A DNA stretch of 64,000 nt from positions 34,218,337-34,282,336 of the forward strand of contig CM041780.1 in assembly GCA_023374045.1 (NCBI GenBank). Direction: 5' to 3'. Positions within the stretch are counted from its first letter, which is position 1, and each line of letters opens with the position of its first letter. The notes beneath the pieces are model-generated. The model made no database searches, was not told the DNA's origin, and saw only the letters and a list, made by a program, of their open reading frames with translations. Positions 36,388 to 47,674 of the stretch are shown here, piece by piece. The DNA is from Limonium bicolor. Lineage: Eukaryota > Streptophyta > Magnoliopsida > Caryophyllales > Plumbaginaceae. The position numbers and the translations under genes are program-made.

Positions 36388-36399
36388 TGGTATCAGAGC
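36388..36399 (+). promoter_or_regulatory. Primer-binding site, initiator tRNA-Met
   Basis: TGGTATCAGAGC lies 4 bp after the LTR. It is one arm of a hairpin (36392-36402 with 36405-36416, one bulged G). Confidence 0.95.
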
Positions 36400-36560
36400 G
36401 TAGTTACGCTCTGGATACAAGGATACACCGAGATTAGGATATCTAAGACTTAGGTTAAGGGTTTAGAGATAGTATTGAAAGAGTTTAAGTTAGTTTTACT
36501 TAGACACTATCCAAGACCAGGATTTGACCACAGTGCCTAATATACCTCAACATCCTGCAG

Positions 36561-37187
36561 ATGTCGGGAAGAGGAGGACGACGTGGACAGGCTGATGAGG
36601 AGCCAAACGTCAGGCTGGCAGACATTGCCACCTTAATCGCTCAGGCATTCGCACAGGCGGGGGTTGGACAGCAGCAGCAGCTACCTCCACCACCACACCC
36701 AGAGAGGAGAGATTGGGTGAAGAGTTTGGCTGATCTGAGGCCAACTGCATTCAAGGGGCAGACTGACCCTGCTCACTTGGAGACCTACATCATGGAGATG
36801 GAGACATCGTTCGAGACGCTTGCAGTCCCAGCTAGGGAAAAAGTAAGACTTGCTGCCTTTTATCTGAAGGATGCAGCTAGAGATTGGTGGAACATGGTGA
36901 AAGCCGACCACCTGGATGACCCAGCTTTTACTTGGGGACATTACACTGCATTACTTAGGGGCAAATACTACCCGGCCCACACCAGGATGGTGAAGACTCG
37001 GGAGTTTGACGCCTTGGAGCAGACGGGGAAGATGTCAGTGGATGAGTACTATGCGAAGTTTACTTCACTACTCCGACTACTACCCGGTATAGGATACTCG
37101 GACCAGGTGTTGGTCGACCGGTTCTATGGGGGACTGAGCCCTCGACTTCAGTTTGGGATGGGACCAATCATCCCTACCAGTTTGCAG
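36561..37187 (+). CDS. gag: gag exon 1 (capsid region)
   Basis: Gag is the structural protein that forms the retrotransposon particle and packages its RNA. The ATG at 36561 opens a frame with a basic Gly/Arg-rich start, a Pro/Gln-rich stretch, then a Retrotrans_gag-type domain at about residues 50-205: WVKSLADLRPTAFKG, TDPAHLETYIMEMETSFE, KVRLAAFYLKDAARDWW, and YYAKFTSLLRLLPGIGYSDQ. It ends ...GMGPIIPTSLQ. The frame stays open across the proposed intron 1 only because that intron is 90 nt in this copy; the sister copy has an unrelated 76-nt intron there. Compared with the minus copy (50876-50235) the exon aligns over its full length without a break. Confidence 0.9.
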
Positions 37188-37277
37188 GTAAAACAGGAGA
37201 AACATAAACCAGTTGAAAATTTTATTACCTACTATACCCGTCATGGGAGATTGGAGATTTATACCTTGAGATTTCAG
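37188..37277 (+). other. Predicted gag intron 1
   Basis: Starts TTTGCAG|GTAAAAC and ends GATTTCAG|GAATGC. It separates the conserved SLQ and ECYHA residues, phase 0. The equivalent in the minus element (50234-50159) is 76 nt, unlike in sequence, contains a stop and a CTAAT branch-like motif, and lies between the same residues. Confidence 0.75.
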
Positions 37278-37519
37278 GAATGCTATCATGCCTGCCTCCG
37301 TGGTGGAGATCAATGTAAGAGAAGGGATGCTTTGAGCTCCCAAAAGAGGAAGGACGGACCTGGTGGCGAAGATGCCAAGCAGGGGAACTCCAACAAGAGG
37401 AACAAACCCTATCAGAAAGGCCAAGGGTCCTATCAAGGGAAGGGGTACCAAACTACTGGGAACCCCCAGTCAGGAACCCACGGAGCAGCAACTTCACAGA
37501 AAAACCTACCCATCTAAGG
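37278..37519 (+). CDS. gag: gag exon 2 (basic linker)
   Basis: This encodes the ECYHA motif, then a Lys/Gln/Gly-rich basic linker (about 80 residues) of the kind found before zinc knuckles, and ends YPSK plus one base (phase 1). One or two single-base shifts relative to the minus copy disrupt the reading frame: one after ECYHA and one near 37490, so the two open frames 36561-37517 and 37363-37992 overlap here. Basic linkers usually bind RNA. The exon boundaries are inferred by comparison with 50158-49896. Confidence 0.65.
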
Positions 37520-37606
37520 GTAGGCACTCTAATCAGACAGTTAGATTTGAAACTTTTGTGATTACTTCAGTACCTTTGGAATGTATAATTGACCTTGTTG
37601 TATTAG
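37520..37606 (+). other. Predicted gag intron 2
   Basis: Donor CTAAGG|GTAGGC, acceptor TGTATTAG|GTTCTG, 87 nt, T-rich toward the acceptor, phase 1. The minus copy has a 78-nt intron at the same site and phase (49895-49818) with donor AAAGG|GTAAGAG and acceptor GATCAG|GATC. Confidence 0.72.
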
Positions 37607-37945
37607 GTTCTGGATCTGGCTCAAACACGGGCCAGAAGTATATCCGCCGTTTCAACTGTAAACAGTGCGGGAAAGGATCACCCCGGCGTGGACTGCCAGG
37701 GGGAGAAAGTCATGTGCCGCTACTGTCAGATACTCGGGCATCGTGCCTTCGAGTGTATCCGAAACCGGAGAGCAGGAACTACCGCCCGGGAGCAAAGCCA
37801 AACCCAGGCCAAAAGAATGGAGCTAGCGATACTCGCCCTCCACCAACAAATCAAACTCAGGGGTACAAGGGCAAAGGCCCAGCATCGGGACCCGCCCTGC
37901 ATGTCATGGACCGCTCAGATGAGGCTGGTCCTTCTACTAACCCAG
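37607..37945 (+). CDS. gag: gag exon 3 (zinc knuckles)
   Basis: This carries two nucleocapsid zinc knuckles that bind retroelement RNA: one beginning CKQCGK with its His/Cys half in another frame, and a canonical C-x2-C-x4-H-x4-C (CRYCQILGHRAFEC). A one-base gain near 37674 and a compensating change near 37790 put the middle of the exon out of frame. The exon ends with a conserved acidic, Ser/Pro stretch (DRSDEAGPSTNP) and a single G before a GTA donor. The minus copy (49817-49476) keeps both knuckles in one frame. Confidence 0.8.
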
Positions 37946-38073
37946 GTATTTCTGAACCGTGTGAACCTATTATCGAGCAATGGATGATGTGAATGAGTGC
38001 TTGCATGCCTTGATTGCCTAATTGAGTAGGAAAGAATTAGTAAGACTCACTAGTAAAAATTTAAATCACGTAG
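37946..38073 (+). other. Predicted intron 3, gag to AlkB
   Basis: Donor CCCAG|GTATTT, acceptor ATCACGTAG|GAAGC, 128 nt, phase 1. The minus copy has a 132-nt intron between the same residues (49475-49344). The same donor joined to the acceptor at 38933 keeps pol in frame, giving an alternative 988-nt intron. Confidence 0.7.
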
Positions 38074-38808
38074 GAAGCTATAAGATATGCTTTCCTATCC
38101 CCCACCGCCCTCCCTGGAGGAAAACATTATCAAGGTACAAGAACCAGGGAACGAACAATGTAAGGTTATCCAACCAGGTTTGATATTACTCAAAGGATAC
38201 CTAACACCGGAGACACAAATAGCAATCATCAGGAAATGTCAAGAATTGGGAGCAGGACCAGGAGGGTTCTACACTCCGGAATTTCCAGGAGGATCAAAAA
38301 TGAAGCTGAAAATGATGTGCTTAGGAAAAGATTGGAATCCACACAAAAAAACCTACCAAGATACAAGAAATGGAGATGGAGCACAAGTACCAAAAATCCC
38401 AGAAGAATTTTTACCAATTGTGGAACAAGCAGTTAATACAGCTCAACAACTGGAAGGAGATCCAGTTCCCAATTAAGGGCTGATCTATGTATCATCAACT
38501 TCTATGAAGAAGGAGGCCGCTTAGGACTACACCAGGACAATGATGAAACAAAAGGGTCCCTTGAACAGGGGATACCAGTATTGTCCTTGTCAATTGGAGA
38601 TGACGCAGAGTTCCTTTATGGCGAGCATAAGCGTGTGGACCTTGCAAAGAAAATCATATTGAGTTCAGGAGATGTTTTAATAATGGGTGGGAAGTCAAGG
38701 TTGCTATACCATGGAATTAAAAGGATTAAGCTAAACACAGCACCTTCGACAGTGATAAAACCACTCACATGAGACCAGGAAGATTAAGTTTACCTTTAGA
38801 AAGTACTA
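38074..38808 (+). CDS. AlkB-like Fe(II)/2-oxoglutarate dioxygenase exon
   Basis: AlkB-family enzymes oxidatively remove methyl groups from nucleic acid bases, using Fe(II) and 2-oxoglutarate. Seen here: an N-terminal GPGGFYTPEFPGG lid-like segment, a MKLKMM strand, the metal motif H-x-D in RLGLHQDNDE, a second His in RLLYHGIKRIK, and the GDVLIMGG strand. The open frame 38087-38476 is followed by a one-base shift near 38470, after which the frame continues to about 38770. A further base loss near 38788 hides the NLTFR-like end, though RLSL remains. Upstream residues from 38074 (GSYKICFPI) match the minus copy. The family is clear; substrate, activity and captured origin are not known. It ends with an in-frame-equivalent TAG at 38806-38808, as in the minus copy. 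Confidence 0.88.
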
Positions 38809-38933
38809 GTGTTGTAATTGTTTTTGGACTTCAGAAAGGAGATCATCTCATCAATGAAGCATTATTGTTTGTGAAAGTGAATGTCTTTAGACCCCATCAT
38901 GTATCAAAGTACTTACTCAGATTCTGTTATTAG
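38809..38933 (+). other. AlkB stop to pol acceptor spacer
   Basis: This 125 nt is non-coding and ends TCTGTTATTAG|GTTG. It would be the 3' part of the long alternative intron that skips AlkB. The minus copy has a 155-nt equivalent (48603-48449). Confidence 0.55.
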
Positions 38934-41900
38934 GTTGTGCTAAGGAGACGGAAGGTGCCTTAAGTATACTTACTGAGGAGGAGGCCCGCAAGGGCGGCTC
39001 GATTCTCACTGGTACCTTTCCGGTTAATGGAGTGGATGCATTAGTACTGTTCGACTCCGGAGCCTCACATACTTTCGTTTCGCCTACGCTTGCGGGGAAG
39101 TTGGGGCTAGACGCAGTAGAGTTACCTGATTTTAAGGTGGCACTCCCGTCTAAGGAGAAGATCAGTTGCACTCGTCTTTATAGAGGAGCCACTATCAGTT
39201 ATTAAGGAGGAGGATTTCCTATTGACCTTATTGAGTTCAGAGGTCTAGGATTCGACGTTATAGCCGGGATGGACTGGCTGGGGCGGCACAGAGGCCGCAT
39301 TCTTTGTGCAGAGCGCAGACTGTTGCTTAAGAGCCCATCAGGAGTGACAGTATCTTACCGTCAGAGCCCTAGGGCACCATCGATAAAAGTTATATCTGCT
39401 ATGTCCATGTACAAGCACGTCAGGAAGCAGAAGGAGGTATATCTATGTTATGTTCAGAATGTAGAGCATGACCCTGATTTTGATCCAGCTATGCCAGTGG
39501 TGTCGGAATTTCCAGATATTTTTCCAAAGGAACTTCCAGGCTTACCGCCATCCAGAGAGGTAGAGTTCTCCATCGAATTACTACCAGGTACCGGTCCCAT
39601 AGCTAAGGCACCGTACCGTATGGCACCAGCAGAGATGGCTGAGTTGAAAGAACAGCTGAAAGATTTATTAGACAAGGGATACATACGACCTAGTGTATCT
39701 CCTTGGGGAGCACCAGTGCTTTTTGTGAAAAAGAAAGATGGAAGCCTTCGGTTATGCATCGATTACAGAGAGCTTAATGCAGTGTCGGTGAAGAACAAAT
39801 ATCCACTACCACGGATTGATGATTGTTTGATCAGTTGAGAGGAGCAAAAGTGTTTTCGAAGATCGATTTGAGATCAAGTTACCATCAGATACCCATCAGG
39901 GAGCGAGACATAGAGAAGACAGCATTCAGACACGGTATGGCCATTATGAGTTTACAGTTATGCCTTTTGGCTTGTCAAATGCACCGCAGTCTTCATGGAT
40001 TTGATGAACAGATTATTCAGAGAGCAGTTGGATAAGACCGTGGTTGTATTCATCGATGATATCCTAATCTACTCAAAGTCTAAAGAAGAGCATGAGAGCC
40101 ACCTTCGACATACACTTCAGATCTTAAGGGAGAACCAGCTTTATGCTAAGTTCTCCAAATGTGAGTTTTTGTTGGACAGAGTTTCCTTTTTAGGACATGT
40201 TATCTCAGATGCTGGGATCGCAGTGGATCCAGCAAAGATAGAAGCAGTTCGCAGTTGGCCTAGGCCAAAGACAGTGACGGACATCAGGAGTTTCCTTGGT
40301 TTAGCAGGATACTACAGAAGGTTGTCAGAGACTTCTCCAAAATAGCCAAACCTATGACCAGCTTAATGAAGAAGGATGCACCTTTCACATGGACTACTGA
40401 ATGTGAGACCTCATTCGAGCTTCTGAAGAATGCTTTGACATCAGCACCAGTTTTGACTATCCCTGAAGGCACAGAGGGTTATGAAGTTTATTGTGATGCA
40501 TCAGGAAGGGGACTAGGGTGTGTACTCATGCAGAATGGGAAGGTAGTCGCCTACGCTTCCCGACAGTTGAAGAAACATGAGGAAAACTATCCCACACATG
40601 ACTTGGAGCTTGGAGCTATTGTTTTTGCCTTGAAGATCTGGCGCCACTACTGTATGGTGTCCAGATGACCGTATATTCGGATCATAAGAGTTTGAAATAT
40701 GTATTCACCCAGAAGGAGTTAAATATGAGACAGAGGAGATGGGTTGAATTTCTTAAGGATTATGACATTGATTTGCAGTACAAGGAAGGGAAAGCTAATG
40801 TTGTAGCAGACGCATTGAGTCGACGAGCATATTCTCTTAATGCCATTGTGGCTAGCTCGAGTCTTATGGACGACATACGCAGAGCACAGCAGAGTGATCA
40901 GCGAATGATGGAGATCAGTCAGAAGTTGACTGACGGTACATTTGAGGTGGAAAGTATGAGTTCCAGTTACATGATGATGGACTCATCAGATTGAAGGGAA
41001 GATTGTGTATTCCCAGAGACAGCACAGATATAAAGGAGCATATTCTTCGAGAGTCCCACACTTCTACCACATCTGTCCATCCAGGAGCTTCTAAGATGTA
41101 CAAAGATCTGAAGAGGTATTTCTGGTGGAGTGGTATGAAGGGCGACGTGACAGAGTATGTGATTCGATGTCTCACTTGTCAGAAAGTGAAATTCGAACAT
41201 AGACGACCAGGAGGTATGGTACAGTCTATGCCAGTTCCAGAGTGGAAGTTTTATGACATTTCTATGGACTTCGTGGTGGGACTACCACCTACGAGAGGAG
41301 GCCTTAATATGATTTGGGTTGTTGTTGATCGACTGACTAAGGTTGCTAGGTTTATTCCGATGAAAGACACTTGGAAAGTGCCAAAGTTGGCAGAACTATT
41401 TGAGCAGGAGATTATCAGACATCATGGAGTACCTAAGACTATTGTTTCAGATCGAGACACTAGATTTCTCTCACGATACTGGCGAGCTACTCGCGAGGCA
41501 CTTGGCACTGAGTTGAAGCTTAGCACAGCATTTCATCCTCAGACAGATGGTCAGTCAGAGAGGACTATTCAGACCTTAGAGGACATGCTACGAGCATGTG
41601 CCTTGGATTTTCAGGGCAGCTGGATAGATAGATTACATCTCATCGAGTTTGCTTACAATAACAGCTATCACGCCTCTATACAGATGTCACCTTTTCAGGC
41701 TTTATACGGCAGACCATGCCGCACACCTTTGTGCTGGGACGAGTCTAGTGAGACCGTCATCATTGGGCCTGAGTACTTGGAGCAAGTCCAGGCAGAAGTT
41801 CAGCAGATCAGAAACAATATGAAAGCAGCACAGGACAGACAGAAATCATATGCTGATGAGAGGCAACGAGACCTTGAGTTCGCAGTTGGCGACCAGGTAT

Positions 41901-42308
41901 TTCTACGAGTTTCACCCATGAAGGGTGTATTCAGATTTGGTCAGAAGGGCAAGCTAAGCCCGAAATTTGTAGGACCCTACGCTATCATAGAGCGGGTGGG
42001 CCTAGTGGCATATCGACTTGATTTGCCAGCCGAGTTGGGCAAAGTACACAATGTTTTTCACGTGTCTCAGCTTAAGAAATACATGCCTCATCCTTCTCAT
42101 GTTCTACAACCAGAGACACTCTCTTTAGAACCAACAATGCGGTATGTGGAAAACACCGCAAAGAATCTTAGATAGAAAGACACGAGAGACTCGAAACAAG
42201 TCTGTGAGCCTCGTGAAGGTTCTTTGGTCGAACCACGATGTGGAAGAGGCCACATGGGAACTCGAAGCTGATATGCGAGCGAAGTTTCCCTCATTATTTA
42301 CCGACTAG
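38934..42308 (+). CDS. pol: pol: protease, RT, RNase H, integrase, chromodomain tail
   Basis: This is the enzyme polyprotein that copies and integrates the element. In order: aspartic protease with [10 protein letters not shown] near 39050-39080; reverse transcriptase from about 39470 with [18 protein letters not shown] and the catalytic FIDDILIY near 40050; RNase H with [14 protein letters not shown] near 40490 and [13 protein letters not shown] near 40670; integrase 40991-42175 with a zinc finger ([10 protein letters not shown]...CLTCQK), core [16 protein letters not shown] and SDRDTRF, and [14 protein letters not shown]; then after a shift a chromodomain-like end, [18 protein letters not shown], stop at 42308. 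Single-base shifts occur near 39195, 39836, 39980, 40330, 40660, 40985 and 42170. There is no start codon of its own: expression is expected by splicing from gag. Confidence 0.93.
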
Positions 42309-42321
42309 GCACTTTAGTCTA

Positions 42322-42358
42322 GGGTACGGGGGCGTACCCCTCCTTTTTTGGGGGTAGA
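42322..42358 (+). promoter_or_regulatory. Internal PPT-like module after pol
   Basis: GGGTACG (42322-42328) pairs with CGTACCC (42333-42339), then TCCTTTTTTGGGGGTAGAG. It begins 13 bp after the pol stop codon. Confidence 0.78.
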
Positions 42359-42390
42359 GCCTTTTTCATTTTTGAGTTTAGTGTGCACTT

Positions 42391-42462
42391 TGTTGCACTT
42401 TGTGCATTTCAGTTGTTGCACTTTTGTGCATTTCAGTTGTTGCACTTTTGTGCATTTCAGTG
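42391..42462 (+). repeat. Three tandem ~24-bp repeats
   Basis: The unit TTGTTGCACTTTTGTGCATTTCAG is present three times (given here as 'ttgttgcactttt' + 'gtgcatttcag'). Each contains a small TGCAC/GTGCA inverted repeat. It is in the 3' untranslated region between the two PPT modules and was not seen in the minus element. Confidence 0.8.
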
Positions 42463-42781
42463 ACACCTTGTCTTGTATGTGTTCTTGTGTAACACTGTGT
42501 TTGAATGTACCTTGTACTTCTACTTGATTGTGTGTACTTCATTACACTACAATGGAAATATATGCACTACGTTGCACCATTTGAAATGAAAAGTGATTGT
42601 GTTCACTACCTTGCTTTACACTGCAAGTATATGTTATGACATTCCAAGTATTCCTGTTGTACTTGATATACACTATGAACTTAGGGATATAGAGACTTGG
42701 GACTTGATCCCTAAAAATTAGATTGAGTTGTGGATACTTAGTGGAACTTGATTCCCCCACAACCTTATACTTTAGATATGA
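42463..42781 (+). other. 3' untranslated region
   Basis: AT-rich, non-coding stretch between the tandem repeat and the PPT hairpin. Nothing else was recognised. Confidence 0.5.
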
Positions 42782-42816
42782 GACTTCGGGGCGAAGTCCT
42801 TTTTTAAGGGGGGTAG
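42782..42816 (+). promoter_or_regulatory. Polypurine tract with upstream hairpin
   Basis: GACTTCG (42782-42788) pairs with CGAAGTC (42792-42798) over GGG, followed by CTTTTTTAAGGGGGGTAGA and the 3' LTR. Confidence 0.9.
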
Positions 42817-42818
42817 AT

Positions 42819-45800
42819 TGAAATACCCCAAATCTAAATAATATTATTTAATCATTATTTATTGGAATATAATCCAAATATAAATCATTTCACGTACGCA
42901 TGCAAACCCATGCATGAAAACGTTACGTAAAAACAGTCGTTTCACCATAAACGCTAAAACGCCTTAGAAGCATATGGTCAAACATGACCTTGTATGACCC
43001 CTAATATTCAAACTAAATGGTCATACAATTATTATATGAATATACAAATATATTCCCTAAGCTATATTCAGTCAAATACGCAAAATGCTCGGGAGTGCTC
43101 ACACCCGCTCCTTAAAGCACGAAAAGTCCGGAGGAGTGCCGAGGTGGCACGAACTCCTATAAAATTAATTCCTAGAGTTCCTAACATCATTATTTATCAT
43201 TCTAAAGAGAACCCACGAAGTGGTTTCTCAAAATTCAGCAAAAACCAAAGGAGGATTTCTTAGCGCTCCTTTTTGGCCCGGGAGTGTCCCGATGGCCCGT
43301 AAATTATGTCACGGGTTGATATAACCCCATATAACTCAATGTAACATCTTAGTATATGTTTATTTACTATAATAAGTGTTTACAAACACTTGGAACTCAT
43401 AAGAACAATTGGTTTCCCAAAATTTCCTTAGAGCACAAAAACACACCTTCGGGTGTCACGAAAATGCGTTTTACGCAATTACCTTGTAGTTTTTGACATG
43501 CCACGAATTGGTAATCTTAAAAAGGGTTAAAATTACCTTCTAAATCAGTTGGTGTGACTAGTCAACAAGGGTCTCTCTAGGGGCCGATTTTAAGGGCAAA
43601 AACTAGTATAAAATTTGCTTTAAAAATTTATAAAAGGCTTAAAACATGTGACTCATCATCCCATGTGTTATATTACTTAATGCCAAAGTATGTAGGTCTC
43701 ATTTGACCATGTGGCTGTCGAAATTATGAAGAGAAACAAGGCCATGTGAGTTAGGAAGAAGACAAAATGTAAAAAGGCAAAAGTGGATCTAGATTCCACC
43801 TTTTCATTTCTTAAAATTCAAGAGACCTTCCAAGCTTCTTCCTTGGCTCTTCATCAACGAATTGAGACCCCTCTTTTACGCCTTGAAATCGTGCACCATA
43901 ATGAGGAAGAAGACAAGGCTTTAACTTAGTAAAATCAAAAGTACAACTTACCTAAATTTCCTTGTCTTCTAGCTCACAATTATTTCCTTTCCAACTCTTG
44001 CCTTGTCACACCTCACATGTCCTCTATTATGTCCGATTTTTAAGCTGGAAAGGAGGCATTTATTGAGCCAATCAACCATGAAATAAACTAAGGAAAAGTA
44101 TAGTCATTTGACATTAAAAATTGACAAAACAAAATCAAATTCCAAATGTCTTCTTTCATTTACGTAAGTTAGCTTCATTTCCCTCCTTGCACAATTCTTG
44201 CACGGTTTGGTAAGCTCCCTCCTCTCTCTTCTAGCTTCATCTTCTTCCTTTGAAGCTCTTAAGTTCATTAATGGAGGTTTAACTTCTATCTTCATCTTTA
44301 AGGTAAATTCCTAGCATTTCTTGGCAAGCCTTGAAGCAAATCTCTTCCTAGCATAACAAGGTGTGTTCGGCTTCATTTAGTTCTCCAAGGAGATTGTCCA
44401 AACCAACATTAAACCAAGGGACATCTCAAGGTAGGTTTTAAAGCTTGAAAATCCTTAAAGCACATTTTTATGTGTAACCAAGTTCTACCTCTTCTAAGTC
44501 TCTTTTCTTCTTCATTTTGATGAAGGAAAACTTGTTCTTCACCTACCTTAGGAGTGCCGAATTCATAAGGAGAAAAGTATAAGGTAAAGTCTTGTAAAAC
44601 TACTACAAATCTACTTAAGATCTTTATTGAAGATCTAACTCCTAAACACCTTTACCTCTTGCATAAAACCGAAGAGGAGCATCAAGTTTACCTAGGAGAA
44701 AGCTTGGAGATTCAAGAAGAAGTCCAAGCACTTAACCACCTTTGTTAAGAAGTAAGTTTACTATATAAATCCTTATGTTATAAGCTTTGTTAAGCTTCTA
44801 AAAATTATACAAAAATTATGTACACCTCCTAGGTTATATGAAACCGAAACTACATGGTATTATATGCCAAAAATATAACCTATAACATATATAGAAAATA
44901 ATTACCTTAAGACACATTTTTGTGTCACAAAGTTTATTTATGTTACATATAAATTTAGGCCGAAAGTTCAAAAGCAAAAGTACTTCATTTTGAGCTAAGA
45001 ATTTATATAAGACATTACAATAATTTATACATGAGTTATATGACTCCTATGAATTTATTTATAATTACTTAGACATATAAATCCACTTTTATATAACATA
45101 AGGTCTCATTTAAATTATGGCCGAATGTTCTACTTGATAAATAAGTTTTAATGAGCTACTTAGGTATATAAATTTATATCATAAAGTTTGGTGAGTTAAA
45201 AATATTCTTTTAGTGTCTAAATGACTAATTAATTAAGTTATGTGGATTAAATGTAATTTTTACAAAGTTTAGTGTACTTATATTAAAAACCGAGAGCTAA
45301 AGGGCTGTTTGGTGTAATTATAATATAATATAAGGTTAGGAATTAAGTTTAAGAATTTTAGATAATTTAAACAAGCTTTGAAATAACTTTTTATAAAGTT
45401 TTGGGCTATTATGTAATTTTTAAAAGTTGTTATGAAAGTTTATAATTTATTAGTGGGCGAATTCATAATTAAGAGAATTATTAGGTTCACTTTCGAAATT
45501 TTAAGGGATTAAATATTTAGACTATAGTTTATAAGTTATTAAGTAACTAATAGAAAGTTTTGGGGTGAAAATGTAATTAATGGAAAGTTCAAGACCAAAG
45601 CCGAATTCTTTGGGGTTAGTTTGGTAATTTAGGAATTTATAAATATATATTCGGCATTTATGGAGAATTAAAATTAAAACTATAGTTTACATGACATTGT
45701 GAAAAGTTATAAGATTTTGTGGTTAGATTGTAATTATAAGAAATAAATTATTAAAGCCGAGAATTTAAGGGGCTAAGTTGTAATTTTTGAGAGTTATAAT

Positions 45801-47674
45801 ATTTAAAAGCTATATACAAAATATTAGGGATGGCTTTGCAATTTAGCTAAATAAGAAGTTAAAACTCTATAATATAAAGAGATTAGAATTTAAGTGTAAA
45901 GTTATGAATTAATGTGGTTGTTTTGTAAATAACCGAAATACAAGTTTAAGAATTTAGATTTAAATAAATATAGGTCCTATATGGATATTTGGAGGATTTA
46001 GAAGAAAGAATTTTGATTAAAGGAATTATGGAATTGGAACTATGGCTTACATGGTTATAAGGAATTAAAAGATAAACAATAAATATTATTTATGGTTAAA
46101 AGGAGAATAATAAAACTATAAGAATTTTATGTCTATGTATGACATATAAATATAGTTAAGAGATTATAAGTTGTTATGTCACCTAGACAAATAAAATAAA
46201 CAACAAATGCAATAAACACATATATGTGCATTAAAGGATTTATAAATAAATCAAAAGGGATAACAAATAAGTTATACATTAAATCATGAGGTGATTAAAA
46301 GAAATAAACCTCACATGAAATAACAATATGAAATTTGTTAAAAGATCCAATAGAATTATTATATAAGGGTAACATAAATTAACCCTCTCAGTTAATCCTA
46401 TTCTAGGACTTTGTTTGACCAGACGTTGACCGGGAATTTACAAGTACAGTCTACGGTGAACGGTATGGGATTCTTGCAACCTGTTTCTAACGGATTACAC
46501 CGGCTTGTGTGCTATCTGTTGTTTGAAATAACGACCAAGATAATTAATGTAAACTGTTGTTTTACTCTTGCACACTGTGGTATTATTTTATGTGCGTGAA
46601 TGTTGCTGACTACATCGTGTATGTCCCACGCATACAAACACTACTATACCAGTGGATTAAATACCTGCGTTTCAGTATACCGAGGACTTGTACTCAAGTC
46701 TCTCACTAACTTCAGTTTATAACAAACGTCATTATCCTAAACGTGATAATTGACAATACACATTGTGTTCTTGTTTAACGTCTTTATATGACACTTAACA
46801 ACTCTATACTACGAGAATGAGGAGCCCAGTTGGATCTGGCCATGCATGCTACAGGAGTTGTACCTGTCTCAGGTCGTCTCCTATCTACGTCGCGACGGAA
46901 CACTCAGTTGGGAGGAAGACTTTATTCCTTCCGGGATTCAAATGCCCTTCAGTTCGAGGAAGACTTTATTCCTCTAGTGGGTTCTTATTTCCCACGCCAT
47001 TCAGTTCAGGGTTTAACTACGTTATCTCCTGGGGTTTTTATACCCAACCTTTCTCTATAACGAGGTCACTATACCTCCACTACTTCAGATATTCAGTTAT
47101 AACGGTCAGTCCCATTGTGTGGACCGACTATCAGTAAAGAAATTCAGTTCAGCTAACTCGACCTTCTGTGTCTTGTTCTATGTGACATTATTGTCCTTGT
47201 TTGGATACTTGTTATCATCAGATTATGCTTGTTTACAGCTTTATAAAAAAAAAATGAACTGCATGTGTTCGACAAAGTAGTTGGTGTGGCCCGGTAGACG
47301 ATGGGCTGCACGTTTTCCATACCAGCATTGTTTGCTGAGCTCCTTTGGGGGCACCCCCATTTTTCAGGTACCTGAAGTTTAAGAAGATCACCACACTAAG
47401 TGTAGGTGGGGTAGACCAAGCTTTGGGAGTCTACTATTAGTTAATTATTTTATTTCAGTATTTTACTTTGAGTTTGATTCCTAGTATCTCGGGTTGTATC
47501 TGTATTCCAGACCGTGACATTTGAGGATTGTATTTGGACTTAGCCTTGTTGGTCACAAGGGTGGCCAACGGCATTGTAATACCGCCCGGTTGTTGTATTT
47601 ATTTCCGCTGCAGTTGTATTTTATTTGGGAGTGATCGCCGTTCAGTTTATTGGATTTCGGGTTGGGGTATTACA
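42819..47674 (+). mobile_element. 3' LTR of plus AlkB element
   Basis: The uninterrupted 4.86-kb LTR runs from TGAAATACCCCAAATC to GGGGTATTACA. Near 44045 it has the empty target site of the LARD. It contains the core block (46452-46505), the GGCCC...CAGGTA block (47284-47371) and the U5 hairpin (47548-47569). Confidence 0.95.
47548..47569 (+). promoter_or_regulatory. U5 hairpin, plus AlkB 3' LTR
   Basis: GTTGGTCAC pairs with GTGGCCAAC, identical to 36260-36281. Confidence 0.55.

Larger units (their letters stand above)
36082..36560 (+). other. Possible leader intron (LTR to gag ATG)
   Basis: A CAG|GTACC donor in the LTR and a CCTGCAG acceptor immediately before the gag ATG at 36561 would remove the U5 end, PBS and PBS hairpin. 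The minus element has the same arrangement: CAG|GTAAG at 51457 and TTCAG directly before its ATG at 50876. The U5 site is conserved, but use as a donor is only inferred. Confidence 0.35.
17350..47674 (+). mobile_element. Autonomous Ty3/gypsy element with AlkB domain (plus strand)
   Basis: The 5' LTR is 17350-18577 plus 32773-36383, split by a LARD insertion. The PBS is 36388-36399, gag exons 36561-37945, the AlkB exon 38074-38808, pol 38934-42308, the PPT modules 42322-42358 and 42782-42816, and the 3' LTR 42819-47674. Without the LARD it is about 16.1 kb. Its architecture is the same as that of the minus-strand element, but its LTR body is a different family. Coding exons contain several one-base shifts although the LTRs are very similar, which fits either recent insertion with sequencing errors or early decay. 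Confidence 0.93.

Noticed and set aside
38074..38808. AlkB as an ordinary host gene or processed pseudogene that happened to land in the element
   Set aside because: It is in the same place in two diverged elements, on the element's coding strand, with matching splice phases on both sides, and has no target duplication or poly-A of its own.
36384..42308. Endogenous pararetrovirus (caulimovirus) instead of LTR retrotransposon
   Set aside because: There are paired LTRs, 5-bp target duplications, a PPT, and an integrase with a chromodomain-like tail. No movement protein was seen.
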